A stretch of 64,000 nt of DNA from Rattus norvegicus (lineage: Eukaryota > Chordata > Mammalia > Rodentia > Muridae): assembly GCF_036323735.1 (NCBI RefSeq), contig NC_086024.1, positions 130,181,053 through 130,245,052 of the forward strand, given 5' to 3'. A program made the translations under genes and the position numbers. This document shows, one piece after another, positions 20,546 to 31,269 of this stretch. The notes beneath the pieces are model-generated. The model was given only the letters and a program-made list of their open reading frames with translations. It had not been told where the DNA came from and searched no databases. How positions within the stretch are numbered: position 1 is the first letter of the stretch; each line of letters begins with the position of its first letter.

Positions 20546-21240
20546 GGAGATTTTGACAGGACTTTTAATAGCAAAGAAACAGCTTCACAATGATCTAAGG
20601 TACGGAAGTTGATTATCAGGGACCTCTACATCTCTATGTGAACAGAATGGGCACAAAAATGGTTTATATGAAAAAAATGCACAGACACAAAGGAAGGCTA
20701 AGCTGGCCTTGGATTTCCTTACCATGTAATGCTCAAGCAATCATTGTTGATAAACCTGGAAACAGATTCTGATAGAGCACTCAGCCTTGGGGTGGCTCCA
20801 GATGTCAGGAGGCCCTCACAGGGAACATGCTATCATGACAGATTTAGAGTATAATTGATTTCATTTGGCTTTAGTAGACATTTAGAGAGTGCTTCTATGG
20901 GCGAGGGTATTATGATCTGAATGTGGGGTGAACCCAAAGGAGACTGAGTGTTGAGGGCTTAGTGGTCAGCCTGTGGCACTGTCGAGCAGTGATTGGTTCA
21001 GGAGAGTGCTGCCTCATGAACGAGTCACTCCATGAATGAATTTGTAGTTGAAGGGATACTTGAAGGTAAGGCTGCCCTGATGTTCTGCCTCAGCTCGGGC
21101 CAGAAGCAATGGAGCTGCCCAACCTTCACTACCTGTCACATTTATATTTATTGTCAATTCGAATTGTCAGAATTACCCAGGAGGAAAATCTCTGGACCTG
21201 TCTATGAGCGATTGCCTAGACTGGGTTATCCAAGGTAGGA
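20546..21240. other. No recognisable feature
   Basis: Ordinary sequence with scattered short frames. Nothing I can support. Confidence 0.45.
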
Positions 21241-21244
21241 AGAA

Positions 21245-21500
21245 GAGCCACACTAAACTCAGTGAGACCTGGCTGTGGGCTGATGTTTTGGATTGAAATA
21301 AATAGCAGAATGGGAACTAGGAACCACACTCTCGGGTTCCTGCCTACAGGTACAGCATGGCCGACTTGGTCCATGACTTCCTGCCATGATGGACTGTGTG
21401 CCCTCCAACCGTGAGCCAAGTCAAACCTTTTCCTCCCTTAAAGTGCTTTTGTCATGTGTTTGTCAGAGTGACAGACACCTGGCCGTTACATGTTTGGGAT
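21245..21500 (+). mobile_element. High-copy rodent LTR-like repeat, 3' part
   Basis: 'CCATGATGGACTGTGTGCCC' then 'GTGAGCCAAGTCAAACCTTT' and 'CCCTTAAAGTGCTTTTGTCA' match the end of a well-represented rodent repeat in which an AATAAA-like signal precedes 'ccttaagttgcttttgtca'. Confidence 0.7.
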
Positions 21501-22429
21501 GTAAAGATCTGATGCAAGGTCTTTCTTTTGTAATGCAAAAGGGGATGCAGATTAAAAATAGAAAGATGGCCACCCTAATTCAAAACCAAATTAACCAAAG
21601 ACTCATGAAGTCCTGAACATGGCAGCAGTACTGGCTTCTTATGCCGGCTCCTTCTGCTGTCAGGAACACAGCCGAACATTCCTCTCTGGAAATGGAGGAG
21701 ACTGACCGGGATGCAGCAGCCTGCTGGATGCCATCTCATCCCTAGTACCGATCTGTTTTGCTTTGAGAAAATGATCAGAAACCACAGGCTGACACCTTGG
21801 GAATGTGTACTGGCCAGGCAAAAGCTGTCGGGTGACAAGTGACAGTGAGAAGAAGCTGGCCAAGACATGCTCAGTCCAAATGTCAGCGCCACTTACACTC
21901 TCAACAGCACTGTGTACTTACATACACAACAAGGGGACAGCTGGGGAGCTGGGGTAGCTGAAGGCAGTCACCATGCTGTTTGACAACATCCCCCGGCCCG
22001 GTCTGGTGTCCTCCAGCAAGTTGTCACTAAGGAGCTAACCTGTGGTGGGCCATAGATTTCAACACAGAAGCTGAAGTCATACTGGAAGAGAAGATAAACA
22101 TCCTGACTTGGGGTAGCTGAGCCTGGCAAAGCAACCATTAAAATAAAAGCGAGATTGGTGATCGGAAACCATAAGAGCCAACTCTCTGCTGCACAGACAC
22201 CTTTCCTTTCAAAATGAGTAAGCACCGAAGAGATGGGAGGAGAGGATTAGTATAACCTGTGTCTGGTGAGGATCTGGAATCCAGGGTGTATTTTTCAAAC
22301 ACTTAGGTAACTTAATAACAAAAAGACTATACAATAAAAACAGAAGTTTCCCCAAAGAAGGGATATAATGGATTTCTTTGTATAGTTCATTGGTTTTTCT
22401 CTCCTTTTTGCTGTCTGTGTGTGACTCGG
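21501..22429. other. Unassigned sequence, possible LINE remnant
   Basis: The part 22245-22370 (TCTGGTGAGGATCTGGAATC then AATAACAAAAAGACTATACA) faintly recalls the end of L1 ORF2, but I cannot support a firm call. The remainder is unassigned. Confidence 0.35.
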
Positions 22430-22526
22430 TTTTAGACATATACCAGGCCGGCCTCCAATTCCCTGTCCTCTCTCGGCCTCCCAAGTATTGGGATGATAGG
22501 CAGTGGGTGCTCCGCCCAGCTAATAG
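22430..22526 (-). mobile_element. Truncated, diverged B1 SINE
   Basis: 'CCAGGCCGGCCTCCAATTCC' and 'CGGCCTCCCAAGTATTGGGA' are reverse-complement B1 landmarks. Confidence 0.75.
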
Positions 22527-22884
22527 TGTTCAGCATCCCTTCTCATTGAGTAAACAGAAATGAAAGACACAGGGAGAACTGTTAGGAACATTTGAAGAGT
22601 TAAAAGCTGTAAAATCAGACAAAACCAAGTGTGGGCAAGCACACAGCATATACACGTGGGCCCGTAGGCCCCAACATAGCACATTCTGTGTGTGCTAGTT
22701 GACAAAGATCCTTAGAAAAATCGGCATAGATTTACCTGTAATCAGGACCAGCTGCTACATATTTCTCCAAGAAAACAAACACGCATGACCACAATAGTTC
22801 TGTATAAGAACGCTTACATTGTAGAAGTCTTCTACCTCCTTACATCAGGTTTGTTACTGGGCATTTTGTTTTCTGAAGCTATTT
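22527..22884. other. No recognisable feature
   Basis: AT-leaning sequence without supported features. Confidence 0.45.
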
Positions 22885-23232
22885 AAAAAAAAAAAATCTT
22901 GGCATTTGCAATAAAACAGATGCAGCCAAAATTGTTATTTTTAAGAGAGAGAGAAGCCAGACTCAGAGAGACAGATGAGCATCACACTTTTTCTCCCTTA
23001 AGTAGGCCCAAGATGAAAATTTCTTTATATGTGTATCTTAGCATGGGTCATACAATAGAAAGAGGACCTCGAGAAAGGAAAGAGATCTTAATGGGGAGAG
23101 AAAGAAAGGTGGGAATAGAATGTGTGTTTTGTAGACACACTATTGGGAAAGAAAGGTTCTGGGGGGAAAACAGGCAGAGTGGAATCTTGGGAGAAATGGG
23201 AAAGAGATTTAACAAAAACAGATAGTACCAGA
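22885..23232 (+). mobile_element. L1 (Lx-type) 3' fragment
   Basis: 'GGCATTTGCAATAAAACAGA' then 'GACTCAGAGAGACAGATGAG' and 'ATAGAAAGAGGACCTCGAGA' follow the order of the distal ORF2/3' UTR of old rodent L1 elements. The reading frame is destroyed. Confidence 0.7.
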
Positions 23233-23294
23233 AACAAAGTTTCATGTGCTAATTGAAAAAACCAAACGCTATTGATAAGGTATCGTTTATAAGA

Positions 23295-23365
23295 TAGAAA
23301 CTTGGCTCAGCAAGTAAAAGTACCTGCTGTCACCCTGATGGCCCAAGTTCGATCCCCGGAGCCCA
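23295..23365 (+). mobile_element. tRNA-derived SINE head
   Basis: TTGGCTCAGCAAGTAAAAGT (A-box region) and 'CCCAAGTTCGATCCCCGGAG' (B-box region, GGTTCGA-like) are preserved. The rest is gone. Confidence 0.7.
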
Positions 23366-24430
23366 CTATCCTAGTCCCTCAGCACGGCTTCTTGTACTTG
23401 AGAAGGTAAGGCTGGTATGACTGCCCCTCATCCTGGACCAGACACTCTCCGGACAGGCATCACTGTTGAGGCCCCCTTGAGTGAGCAGCAGGGATGCAGG
23501 AAGTCGGGAATGAGAAGACTGGTTTCAAAGCCCGCAGAACGTTGAACCCGGAGTACAGGTTGTTTTTCTGGCTACACCATGAACTGCACGCAAGGCGGAC
23601 ATCCTCCATCTCTAAGGTTCATTTCCATCATCTCTGATAAGTAATTTGTTCATTAGTGTGACCAGGGGGGTGGGGCTGTGATTGTCTGGCCATTGGTTTG
23701 AATTATGCCCCACCCCCAAAGGCAGATGTAGCTTCCAGGCCCAAGAGCCATCTTTTGGGTCCAGCATCTCAGGGGCCCCCCAGAAGTAGCCTTGAAGAGT
23801 TCAAATGCAGGCTCCCTTTTGTTATCTCCCCCTCTGCTAAGTATAAAAGAGTGTCCAACCAAGGGGTCCCCCTGCAGATGAGAAAGCAGGTCTGGCTGCC
23901 AGCCCAATGTGCATTTACAGACATCCTCCAAGACCCATCTCCTGTCTGGGGACAATGGTAGTAAAAGCCTAATTACATTACCATCTGGAAGGCTGCTACA
24001 AACCTGAACCCTTGGCGTGGCTAATCACTTTAGGGATTCTGCTTACTGAATAGTTGCTGGCGACAGCCCAGGACGGGGAGGGGCGTGGGGTCTGAGAGCC
24101 TCCATGTTTTAGGCTTGCTAATGAGAAAACCCACTCATCCCTATCCACTAAGTGTGAGGGGCCCAGACTCTGGAGATCAGGATAACCAGCCACCCACAGC
24201 TCACAGTGATCCTACCCCAAGGCAACACTAGTCACTCATGGTGCCTCTAATCACAAAGGATCCATAAGGAGGACTCCATAAGGAAGGGACCAGGAAGGAG
24301 GCAGGGAATACTCTAGCTCTGATCACTTGAATACCAACACCCTACACACCATCTTAACACCGCTCTGATCATCCAGTCTCTCAGACTGACAGCGAGCCTT
24401 AAACATCGCATTGTATTTTTTATTACTTTT
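23366..24430. other. Unassigned sequence
   Basis: About 1.1 kb without a named repeat. Overlapping frames at 23653-23961 on both strands have no family resemblance. A G-rich motif lies at 24076-24091. Confidence 0.45.
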
Positions 24431-24438
24431 TTGTTTCT

Positions 24439-24441
24439 GCC

Positions 24442-24476
<35 letters not shown>

Positions 24477-24520
24477 ACGTGCGTGTGTGCGTGTGTGCGC
24501 CTGTGTGTGTGTGTGCACAG
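24439..24520 (+). repeat. (TG)n microsatellite, partly interrupted
   Basis: TG/CGTG repeats, the expanded tail of the adjoining minus-strand SINE. Both strands give Cys/Val or Thr/His frames that are not genes. Confidence 0.9.
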
Positions 24521-24664
24521 GCTACAGGGTATGTGTAGAGATCAGAGGACAGCTTGCAGGAGGAGTTGGTTCTCTCCTGCCTGCCACAATGTGAACTCAT
24601 CAATAGAACTCAGGACATTTGGGGGCAACTACCTTTCCCTGCTAAGCCATCTCACAGCTCGACA
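24521..24664 (-). mobile_element. tRNA-derived SINE (B2/B3 superfamily)
   Basis: 'AGATCAGAGGACAGCTTGCA' then 'GGAGTTGGTTCTCTCCTGCC' and 'CTGCTAAGCCATCTCACAGC' read as the reverse of the SINE group also seen at 1206. Confidence 0.8.
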
Positions 24665-24934
24665 TGCATTCTCATACAAGGTATTCTTGAGAACAATATT
24701 CAAAGGTCCAGGCCAAAGGATGAAAGGCATCAGGATGTTAATCTAGGAGCCCGAAAGAAGCTTTCTAGGGGAGAGAGGCAAAGGCTGCCTGTCAGTACGG
24801 GAAGACAGATCTCATGTCCTTTGGAGATGAGCGTGGTGTTTGACTCCAGAACTGAGCAGGTCTCTGCCAACAGGAGGTACAACCAAGAAGATGGATGAGT
24901 GAAGCCCGGAGTGCTTCAAGAAACTGTCATGATG

Positions 24935-25021
24935 GGGTTGGGGATTTGGCTCAGTGGTAGAGCGCTTGCCTAGCAACCACAAGGCCCTGGGTTCGGTCCC
25001 CAGCTCCGGAAAAAAAAAAAA
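24935..25021 (+). mobile_element. ID element with 17-bp TSD
   Basis: Full core GGGTTGGGGATTTGGCTCAG to GGGTTCGGTCCCCAGCTCCG plus an A tail. Flanks AAGAAACTGTCATGATG (24918-24934) and AAGAAGCTGTCATGATG (25022-25038) differ at one base, so the insertion is young. Confidence 0.97.
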
Positions 25022-25038
25022 AAGAAGCTGTCATGATG

Positions 25039-25551
25039 CACAGGGCTGTGGCTCCAAGACAAACACATGTGAGGAGTGGCCCAGAAAAGAGTGGAAACAG
25101 GGCAGGGCTAAAGCTCAGGACCCGGGATTTCCACAGAGGTCAAGGAAACACCCTCTGTCTCATTCACATATGTTTGCATATGTTAGCATATATTTGCATA
25201 CTCCTGTCAAGACTGTTCTGGGGTTCCACCAAGAATGGTCCTTCATTTTCTTGTCTTCACAAAATTATGGGTAGAGGAAATGACTGGCAGTTTCCAAGGA
25301 GGAAAAGCCTCTGCTGAGGTGCAGTGGGGAATGGTGACTGACCACTTCAGAATCCTGTGTGGAAGGCAGGAGAGAGTGGGGACTTGGGTCAAGGCTGGGG
25401 CTCTTGACTTGTCTGAAGATCTTCAGTACCCGTTGATGCTTTGAACTTTAGGTTCTGGGTCCTGAGCTTCCAAAGTCTTCAAAGGAAGCCGTGACCTCAA
25501 AGTTGCATGAGACATTTTCAGACTTCTCAAGCTGTTTATAAAGAAAGAGGG
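25039..25551. other. No recognisable feature
   Basis: Contains a short run of ATATGTTTGCATATGTTAGC-like imperfect repeats at 25168-25200. No coding support. Confidence 0.45.
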
Positions 25552-25835
25552 AGCTAGAGAAGCTGACTCAGAAGATAAGAGCACTTGCTGTGTGAGTATG
25601 AGGACCTGAGTTCAAATCCCTAGTACCTGTATAAAAGGCTGGATGTGGCTGAGCACACCCAGCACTGTGGGGGAGACCGGACAACTGCTGGAGCCTGCCG
25701 GCCCCCTGCCTAGCTCCAGAGCCAGTGAGAGACCCAGTCTCAAGAGACTCGGACAGCTGATGTCCTCCTCTGGTCTCCATGTGTACACATACCATGTGTG
25801 TACACAAAACCCCACAAGCACACATACTCACCAAA
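25552..25835 (+). mobile_element. B4/RSINE1-like composite SINE
   Basis: tRNA-like head (GAAGCTGACTCAGAAGATAA, 'GACCTGAGTTCAAATCCCTA'), B1-like middle ('GCTGGATGTGGCTGAGCACA', 'CCAGTGAGAGACCCAGTCTC'), and a CACA-rich end in the correct order. Confidence 0.8.
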
Positions 25836-26289
25836 TGAGACTCTCAGAAGATTTGGGTACTTTATTTTTTAACTAATTACTTTTTATTTAATTCTTTAAT
25901 TTTATAAACTCCCTATTAAAAAATTGCAAATAAAGTAAGCCTCATAAGTTAAATTAACCAGACCCAACACTGTACATCTCAGTGACTTTTATAGTTAGAA
26001 GGGCCTTTCTGAAGCTTCACATTGGGTTTTACATGTGCATAATAGAATGTATTTTCATGTGCTTCTCCACACCAAAAAGATGACAACAGAGTTAGAGCTA
26101 AAACAAGCAAGCAAACAGAAGAACGAGTTTTATATCCTTGTCGATAGCTCATGGCCAGCACCTCAGTTCTCTCTCGTCTTCTTCTAATTAGATTTTCTTG
26201 TCTGCTTACCTTCGTGTTGTATTGAGCCCACATGTACATGTATTTGGATGCATGGATGCACTATTGGGTGGATTCCACACGTGAGGGAG
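25836..26289. other. AT-rich unassigned sequence
   Basis: Notably A/T-rich at 25858-25930. No gene or named repeat. Confidence 0.45.
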
Positions 26290-26500
26290 AGCAGGAGTTT
26301 TTTGTTTGTGAGACTGTATGACCTTGGTTAATGTTATACATTCTAAGTCCATTTTTGTAGACTTAGCAATTTGGTTTTCCTTTAGAGCGGAATACTATGC
26401 CATTGAGTACACACACCAGATTGCCAGTGACTGCTCGCCTGCCATGGCACAACTGGGCAAATTCTAATTCTTTGCTATAGTGAATAAGGCAGCAGTACCC
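26290..26500 (+). mobile_element. Possible ancient L1 remnant
   Basis: 'GAGCGGAATACTATGCCATT' and 'TTTGCTATAGTGAATAAGGC' resemble phrases found near L1 3' ends. Divergence is high, so this is tentative. Confidence 0.4.
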
Positions 26501-26524
26501 ATGCTTATTTAGTTACTTAGTTAC

Positions 26525-26660
26525 CCATTCTGTTGCTTTGACGCACACCATGACCAAGGCAAGTCTTATTAAGGAAAACATTCAATTAGCTGCTGGCTAA
26601 CGCTTTCAGAGGGTTAGTTCATGATCGTCCGGACGGGAAACAAACAGGCCTGGCGGTGGG
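26525..26660 (-). mobile_element. ORR1-type LTR fragment
   Basis: 'CGCACACCATGACCAAGGCA' then 'TTTCAGAGGGTTAGTTCATG' is the reverse complement of the ORR1 3' end. The 'GGACACACTTCC' piece that normally lies much further along follows directly, so an internal deletion is likely. Confidence 0.7.
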
Positions 26661-26689
26661 ACACACTTCCCATAAGGAGGCCATGGGCT

Positions 26690-27440
26690 GCAGAAGGGAA
26701 CACCTCAGGTAGAAACATGGGACAAGGTACCCCAGGACACGGATTCTACCTTCCGGCCCCTCTGCGACAGGCTGCTTGGTAGCCAAGTGGGCCCCAAATG
26801 CTGTATACACATGGGGCAGGCAGGGGTGGTGCCCCTGGGCCGATAGGGTCCTCTTGTGTAGGGCCAGGGAGCCTTTGGACTTGAGGGAACAGGTTTGGAG
26901 CAAGAGTCAGGTCGATGAGTGTCTAAACCCTGAAAATCTTGTCCTGGGATTGGCAGGAATAGGATCGCTCCTCCCCTGCCCTGGGCCTGTGTATCTCGGA
27001 TATAGCCCTGAATCCTCATCTAGTTCAGGTAGCCCAGTAGCCAGGTTGAACTTCCTCTCCCCTTATTAGGTCATACCCAGAAGCACCTGGAATTCGTCAT
27101 GCAAATGAGGCATCCCCAGCACCCTGGCCCTGACCAATGACATGATTCACTCTGATAGGCCCTATCCAACCCCAAAGGTTTAAATAGCCTTTGTCCCGCC
27201 CCTCACCATTCAAATGACCTGTCTCACTAAAGCGGCTTCCCTCGAGTCTGTTCTCTGCTGTCTGAGGTCTCTTTGAAACCTTCCGCCTTGCTTCCCCTTT
27301 CAGGATCCACCGGTAGTGATCACTGGCCGTCCGGAGAAGCGGCCAATCAGAGAAGCGGAGCAGGAACAGGCCTCTTGCAAAGCCCTGGGACCTGACCTAT
27401 AAGCTCACCCCTCCGGGCCCACGGCTAAAGCCCTGCTCAC
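26690..27440 (+). mobile_element. Candidate GC-rich LTR / promoter-like segment
   Basis: An octamer ATGCAAAT (27099-27106), a CCAAT box (27134-27138), a TTTAAATA box (27179-27186) and a CCGCCCC GC box just downstream lie in the order and spacing of a Pol II promoter. The segment sits among retroelements, so an LTR U3/R is the likeliest reading. I cannot fix its ends or name its family, no AATAAA was found, and a cellular promoter is not excluded. Confidence 0.45.
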
Positions 27441-27966
27441 AAAGGCGGGTCACATCGGGGAGGTATAAGTCCAGTGAGGCTGGCTAGAAACAACCCCATG
27501 CTGGACCACTGGTGAGAGAAGCAGATAGCAGGAGACTGCAATGGTTTCGGAATCCGCCATGGTATTGGTGGTGTCCATTTTAGGTGCGCGTTGTTCTGTT
27601 TTGCGTTCCTTACCGGAGCTGTCACGATGTTACGTGCCCAGTTCTACAGACTTCCCACCCCTACCACTTGAGGCTGGACGTAAGCATTCTCCTAAATCAC
27701 TCTTTGTAAACTCCTCTATTTAAACCATTGCCTAACCCTCCACTAAGCAGATTGGTCACAGTTTACTTAGTTCCTATTATTAGGAGTTCGAGTTCTTTCC
27801 ATATTATGCTGTTACAGTGGTGATTCCCTCCACTGTTCCTAACGGGCTGCTATCTGGACACGCAGGCCTCACCTTTTTGGGAGGCCCTGCTGCGGCCTAG
27901 CATCATAGGGCACAAATGTGTTCTATTTGACCCCAGTGCCTATCCACCTTTCTGATGTTTACGGTT
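27441..27966. other. No recognisable feature
   Basis: Unassigned. CpGs are moderately frequent to about 27640. Confidence 0.4.
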
Positions 27967-27970
27967 TTTT

Positions 27971-28226
27971 TTTTCTTTTACAAAAAGAATTTTATTCAAA
28001 AATGGATCAAAGGCTTTAATTTAAAACCTAAAAAACTCCAAGCACACGCATGCTGGAGCGCCTGCCAAGAACAAGAAAAGCCTGTTAGGAAGACGTTGGA
28101 ACAAACGACCCCTTGAGAATCACAGGAAGTCAGCGGCACAAGGAAACACTGCGTCGTCACTTCCCCTCCACACTGGCAGGGCGCGAGGACATGAGGCTGG
28201 CATAGCCTCTGTCCAGGAAAGGAGGG
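27971..28226 (-). pseudogene. Polyadenylated mRNA-like 3' end (retrocopy or terminal exon)
   Basis: Read on minus, an AATAAA signal (plus 27991-27996) is followed within about 15 bases by an A-rich end (plus T10 at 27965-27974 and another TTTT). Upstream is about 230 bases of non-repetitive, 3'-UTR-like sequence with a second ATTAAA-like motif. A genomic A-run directly after the cleavage position favours a retrotransposed, 5'-truncated transcript. I found no flanking duplication, so a true terminal exon of a minus-strand gene remains possible. The parent gene is not recognised. Confidence 0.45.
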
Positions 28227-28227
28227 G

Positions 28228-28784
28228 TGCAGAGTTCTAACAGTCCAAAGAAGAAGGGGTGGGACTATTTAGGTATGGAGGGGCTTCAAAGCAGGGAGCC
28301 CCGCCCCACTTTGCACCCCGCCCCTCTGCTAATGGCAAGTGTTCACATTTTTCTTTTGTCCTGCTGGGTCTTGGGGGACAGGGAGTGGGCGCGTGAGTGT
28401 GGACAGGCATGGCAGCCTGCTTTGGGGAGGGGCAAAGAAGAGTGGAAAGGAGCAAGCCAGGCATGGCCACATGTGAAGACCTATGCTGGTATTCTGTCTA
28501 AGCTCCACCCCCAAGTTACCTGGCAACAGATATGCCTAACTCACTATAAAAGGGGCTGCTTGGCCCCTCCTCACTCTCTTATCTTCTCTTCCTTCTCGCT
28601 CTTCCCCTCTTCCTCTTTGTCCCTTCTCTCCCCGTTCCCCTCCCCGCTTCCCTCCATGTGCTTATGGCCGGCCTCTACTCCTCTCCTCTTCTACTCTTCT
28701 TCTCTCATTAAACCTTTCCACGTGGAACCATGTTGTGTTTTGTCTGGACCGGTCCAGACGCGAGCCGAGATTTTGACCCCAACA
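28228..28784 (+). mobile_element. TATA-containing ERV-type LTR (likely solo)
   Basis: TATAAAAG (28545-28552) is followed by a long C/T-rich R region, an ATTAAA poly(A) signal (28707-28712), a G/T-rich stretch and an end in ...CCCCAACA (28784). Two CCGCCCC-type boxes lie upstream. This is the layout of a rodent ERVK-like LTR. A perfect 18-bp palindrome (28742-28759) lies just before the end. The 203-codon frame 28227-28838 runs through the LTR and is not a gene. No internal retroviral sequence follows. Confidence 0.7.
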
Positions 28785-30219
28785 ATCTGGACTCCAGGCC
28801 AAGAGATGCCCAGAGCGGGCACAGGGTCCTTTGGGTAAGCAGTAAGGATCGCATGGGGTATCGATGCGCCAGTCTCTCCCAGACACTTACATCGTGAAAT
28901 TTCAACTGGAGGCACAGGAATGAGCCAGCTCCATGCTGGGTGGACGAGGGCAAGATAAGCTATAACTGGATTCCCGTGAGATACAGTGGGTTCCGGTTCT
29001 CATCCGTGAGAGCTCGCCCCATCCTTCCTCCATCTTGGGAAGAGCTTTAAATTTTCCCAGGATGACAAAGTGGGGAGGGGGACCTCTAGCTGATCTCGCC
29101 CAGTCCACCGGAGCCACACCATGAAGGTTCATTCCCACAGAAGGTTCATACTCCCTTCAGACCACACTATGAAGCCCCCCTCCCATGCCACCAGACCACA
29201 GAGAGACCGACCGCCTGTGAACCTTACTTGCTCTGTCCCTAGGTTGCCAGACCTACTGTGGCTTGCTCAGCTAGCTCTCCTTTGCTTCCCCACCGAGACT
29301 GGAAGCTTCAGGTCAGAGAGCTGAGTGTGTTCAGCTCAGATTCCAGAACCGCAAAGCAGCCACAGTGAAGCCCAATGCCCGATAGAAGAGAACAGAATGG
29401 ATGTTTCTAGACTCTGCTTCTGAGCAAGGTGTTGAGGGCACAGCTGAGACCAGTAGCCTGTTCCTGGGGTACCTGTTGTCTACTGAAGGTGGGGAGACCC
29501 CCCCCACACACACACCCATCCAAAGGTGTGGAACAAATGGGTGGAGTCCAGATGGCTTCAGGGGCCTCTAGGAGCACACTCCTGTACTGTAGCATACCCA
29601 CGTGCTTTGCTTCCTGTTTCTAGCAAGCCATCCATGTGCAGTGGGAAGGCGTAAATAAAAGCTTAGTCACCCAGTGGAGTGACCGAGAAGTCACCTCCCT
29701 CCTTAATAGCCACCATAAACACAATCCTGGTCAGCTCTGTTTGTTTACTCTTTGGAGTTTATGTTGCCCCACGGAACCTAATGTCAAAGACGAGCCACAA
29801 ACATCTGACTCCCCATATTTAGTCATCTCTGTACTGAGCGTACGTCACCCACCATTAACACACTTGAAGAGTGCTAAGAGGATGAGGGGGAAGCAACGCC
29901 CCCGTTCAGCCCACCCTCAGAAGCACTCCAGCCCCTGCACCCCCCACCACGTATGCGCCCTTCCTCTTGGCTACAAACAACACACACCACCACTCACTGG
30001 AACAAATACAGCTCACGAAAGTGCAGGCCCTCTGGACTGGGCCATACCAGCATCGCCTCCAAAGCTCAACGCCTACTGGTCCCTCCACACCTGCATGGCT
30101 TCCCTTTCCAAGTTTCCCACAACCAAACCTTCCAGTCAGTCACAGGGAACCCAGAGTGGATGTCCGAGGCCTTATGGCAAGGACTTGTTGGCCTCTGCTC
30201 GTCTCAGTGTGCCAGGTGT
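28785..30219. other. Unassigned 1.4 kb with chance ORFs
   Basis: No repeat I can name. The 213-codon frame at 29636-30277 (plus) is one of the longest non-repetitive frames in the window. It is Ser/Thr/Pro/His-rich with no domain, and a 109-codon frame overlaps it in another phase. An MIR occupies its end. I do not call a gene. Confidence 0.4.
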
Positions 30220-30272
30220 TAGTTCCCATTTCACAGATTGGGAAACAGAGGACGAGAAGAGCAAGGGATTTT
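30220..30272 (-). mobile_element. MIR SINE fragment
   Basis: 'CCCATTTCACAGATTGGGAA' followed by ACAGAGGACGAGAAGAGCAA corresponds to the reverse complement of the MIR core. Confidence 0.75.
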
Positions 30273-30721
30273 CTTAGAGCCTCATTCTTCTACTAGCCTT
30301 CCGGGCTATGGTAGCAGGCTCATTTCCTGCCTTCTGCTCTCCCCCCCCACCCCCACCCCCGGCACGCCCAGTCCGCTAATGCTCCAGCCTCCTTCTGAGT
30401 CCTAAGGTTCTGAGATAATTTCTAACATCTTAGAGCAGCCCTCAACGGCTCTAACTGAGGTGTAAGGCAGCACAACGCCTGGAAGTAGAAAAACATGGCT
30501 CTCAGCTCGCTGGGAGCAAGAAATGTTTCATTCTAGAGCCAAATATGAGTGAACATGACTAGGGAACACGTTTACCACAAACTCCACGCTCCAGGGTGGG
30601 AGAGACTTCAGAGCGTTTTTTTTTTATTATTATTATAATAACAGAACAAAGACGGTCATAAATCAAGGCATTTAAAAATCACATTGGGAAAGACATCAAA
30701 GAGGAGGGTTACAGCTGCGCG
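30273..30721. other. Unassigned, with C-rich and TTA tracts
   Basis: A C-rich, quadruplex-capable tract lies at 30342-30361 and a T10 run followed by TTATTATTATTATAATAA at 30617-30641. Nothing else is recognised. Confidence 0.5.
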
Positions 30722-30837
30722 CAGGGGCAGGTCTGTCTCAGCTGCAGGCATGGGGGCGGGTCTGTCTCAGCTGCAGGCATGGGGGCGGGTCTGTCTCAGC
30801 TGCAGGCATGGGGGCGGGCCTGTCTCAGCTGCTGGCC
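30722..30837 (+). repeat. 29-bp GC-rich minisatellite, four copies
   Basis: TCTGTCTCAGCTGCAGGCAT recurs with an exact 29-bp period (motif starts 30731, 30760, 30789, 30818). The first three units are nearly identical and the fourth has decayed (GCTGGCC). Each has a GGGGGCGGG box and a CAGCTG E-box/PvuII site. A short frame with a repeated Gly/Leu/Ser motif crosses it. Confidence 0.95.
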
Positions 30838-31265
30838 TTGGCTTCTGTCGAATAGCAACCTTGGCCCTCTGATTGGTGGAGAATGGACTTTTGTTAGGTT
30901 AATATACTCCAGGGTGTTTTGTTTTGTTTTGTTTTTCTGTCTTTTAGGACGTTAGGAACCCTGCCGAGGTGAGGGGGGAGGCTCTTTGAGGGGCTAAAGA
31001 TAGCTCAGGATAGCTCAGTTAGGCTCAGGACCTGCAGCACTGCAACCCTGTGAAATGTACTGGGATATTCAGAGTAAAACTGCATCTAAACACATGCAGG
31101 TTTTTATTTCTCCCATAGTTCCTCCACCCTTCCCCCCCAAAAAGCATAACAACTTTCCATACCTATGTATACATTGTATCGACCATTGACGTGTGATCTC
31201 CAGAGACTTAAAGTATGTGGGAGGAGGTGCATAGGTTATATGCAAACTTGGTGCCATTTTATATA
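30838..31265. other. Unassigned, with short (TTTTG)n
   Basis: A (TTTTG)3-like run lies at 30918-30936. AGATAGCTCAGGATAGCTCA at 31000-31018 is a 10-bp duplication. No gene. Confidence 0.45.
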
Positions 31266-31269
31266 AAGG

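Noticed and set aside
28227..28838. 203-codon plus frame
   Set aside because: It lies across an LTR including its TATA box and poly(A) signal. The sequence has no gag, pol, env or host protein resemblance.
29636..30277. 213-codon plus frame, the longest outside simple repeats apart from LTR or array frames
   Set aside because: No domain, Ser/Pro/His-rich composition, other phases open in parallel, ends over an MIR, and no promoter or splice evidence. Kept as unassigned.
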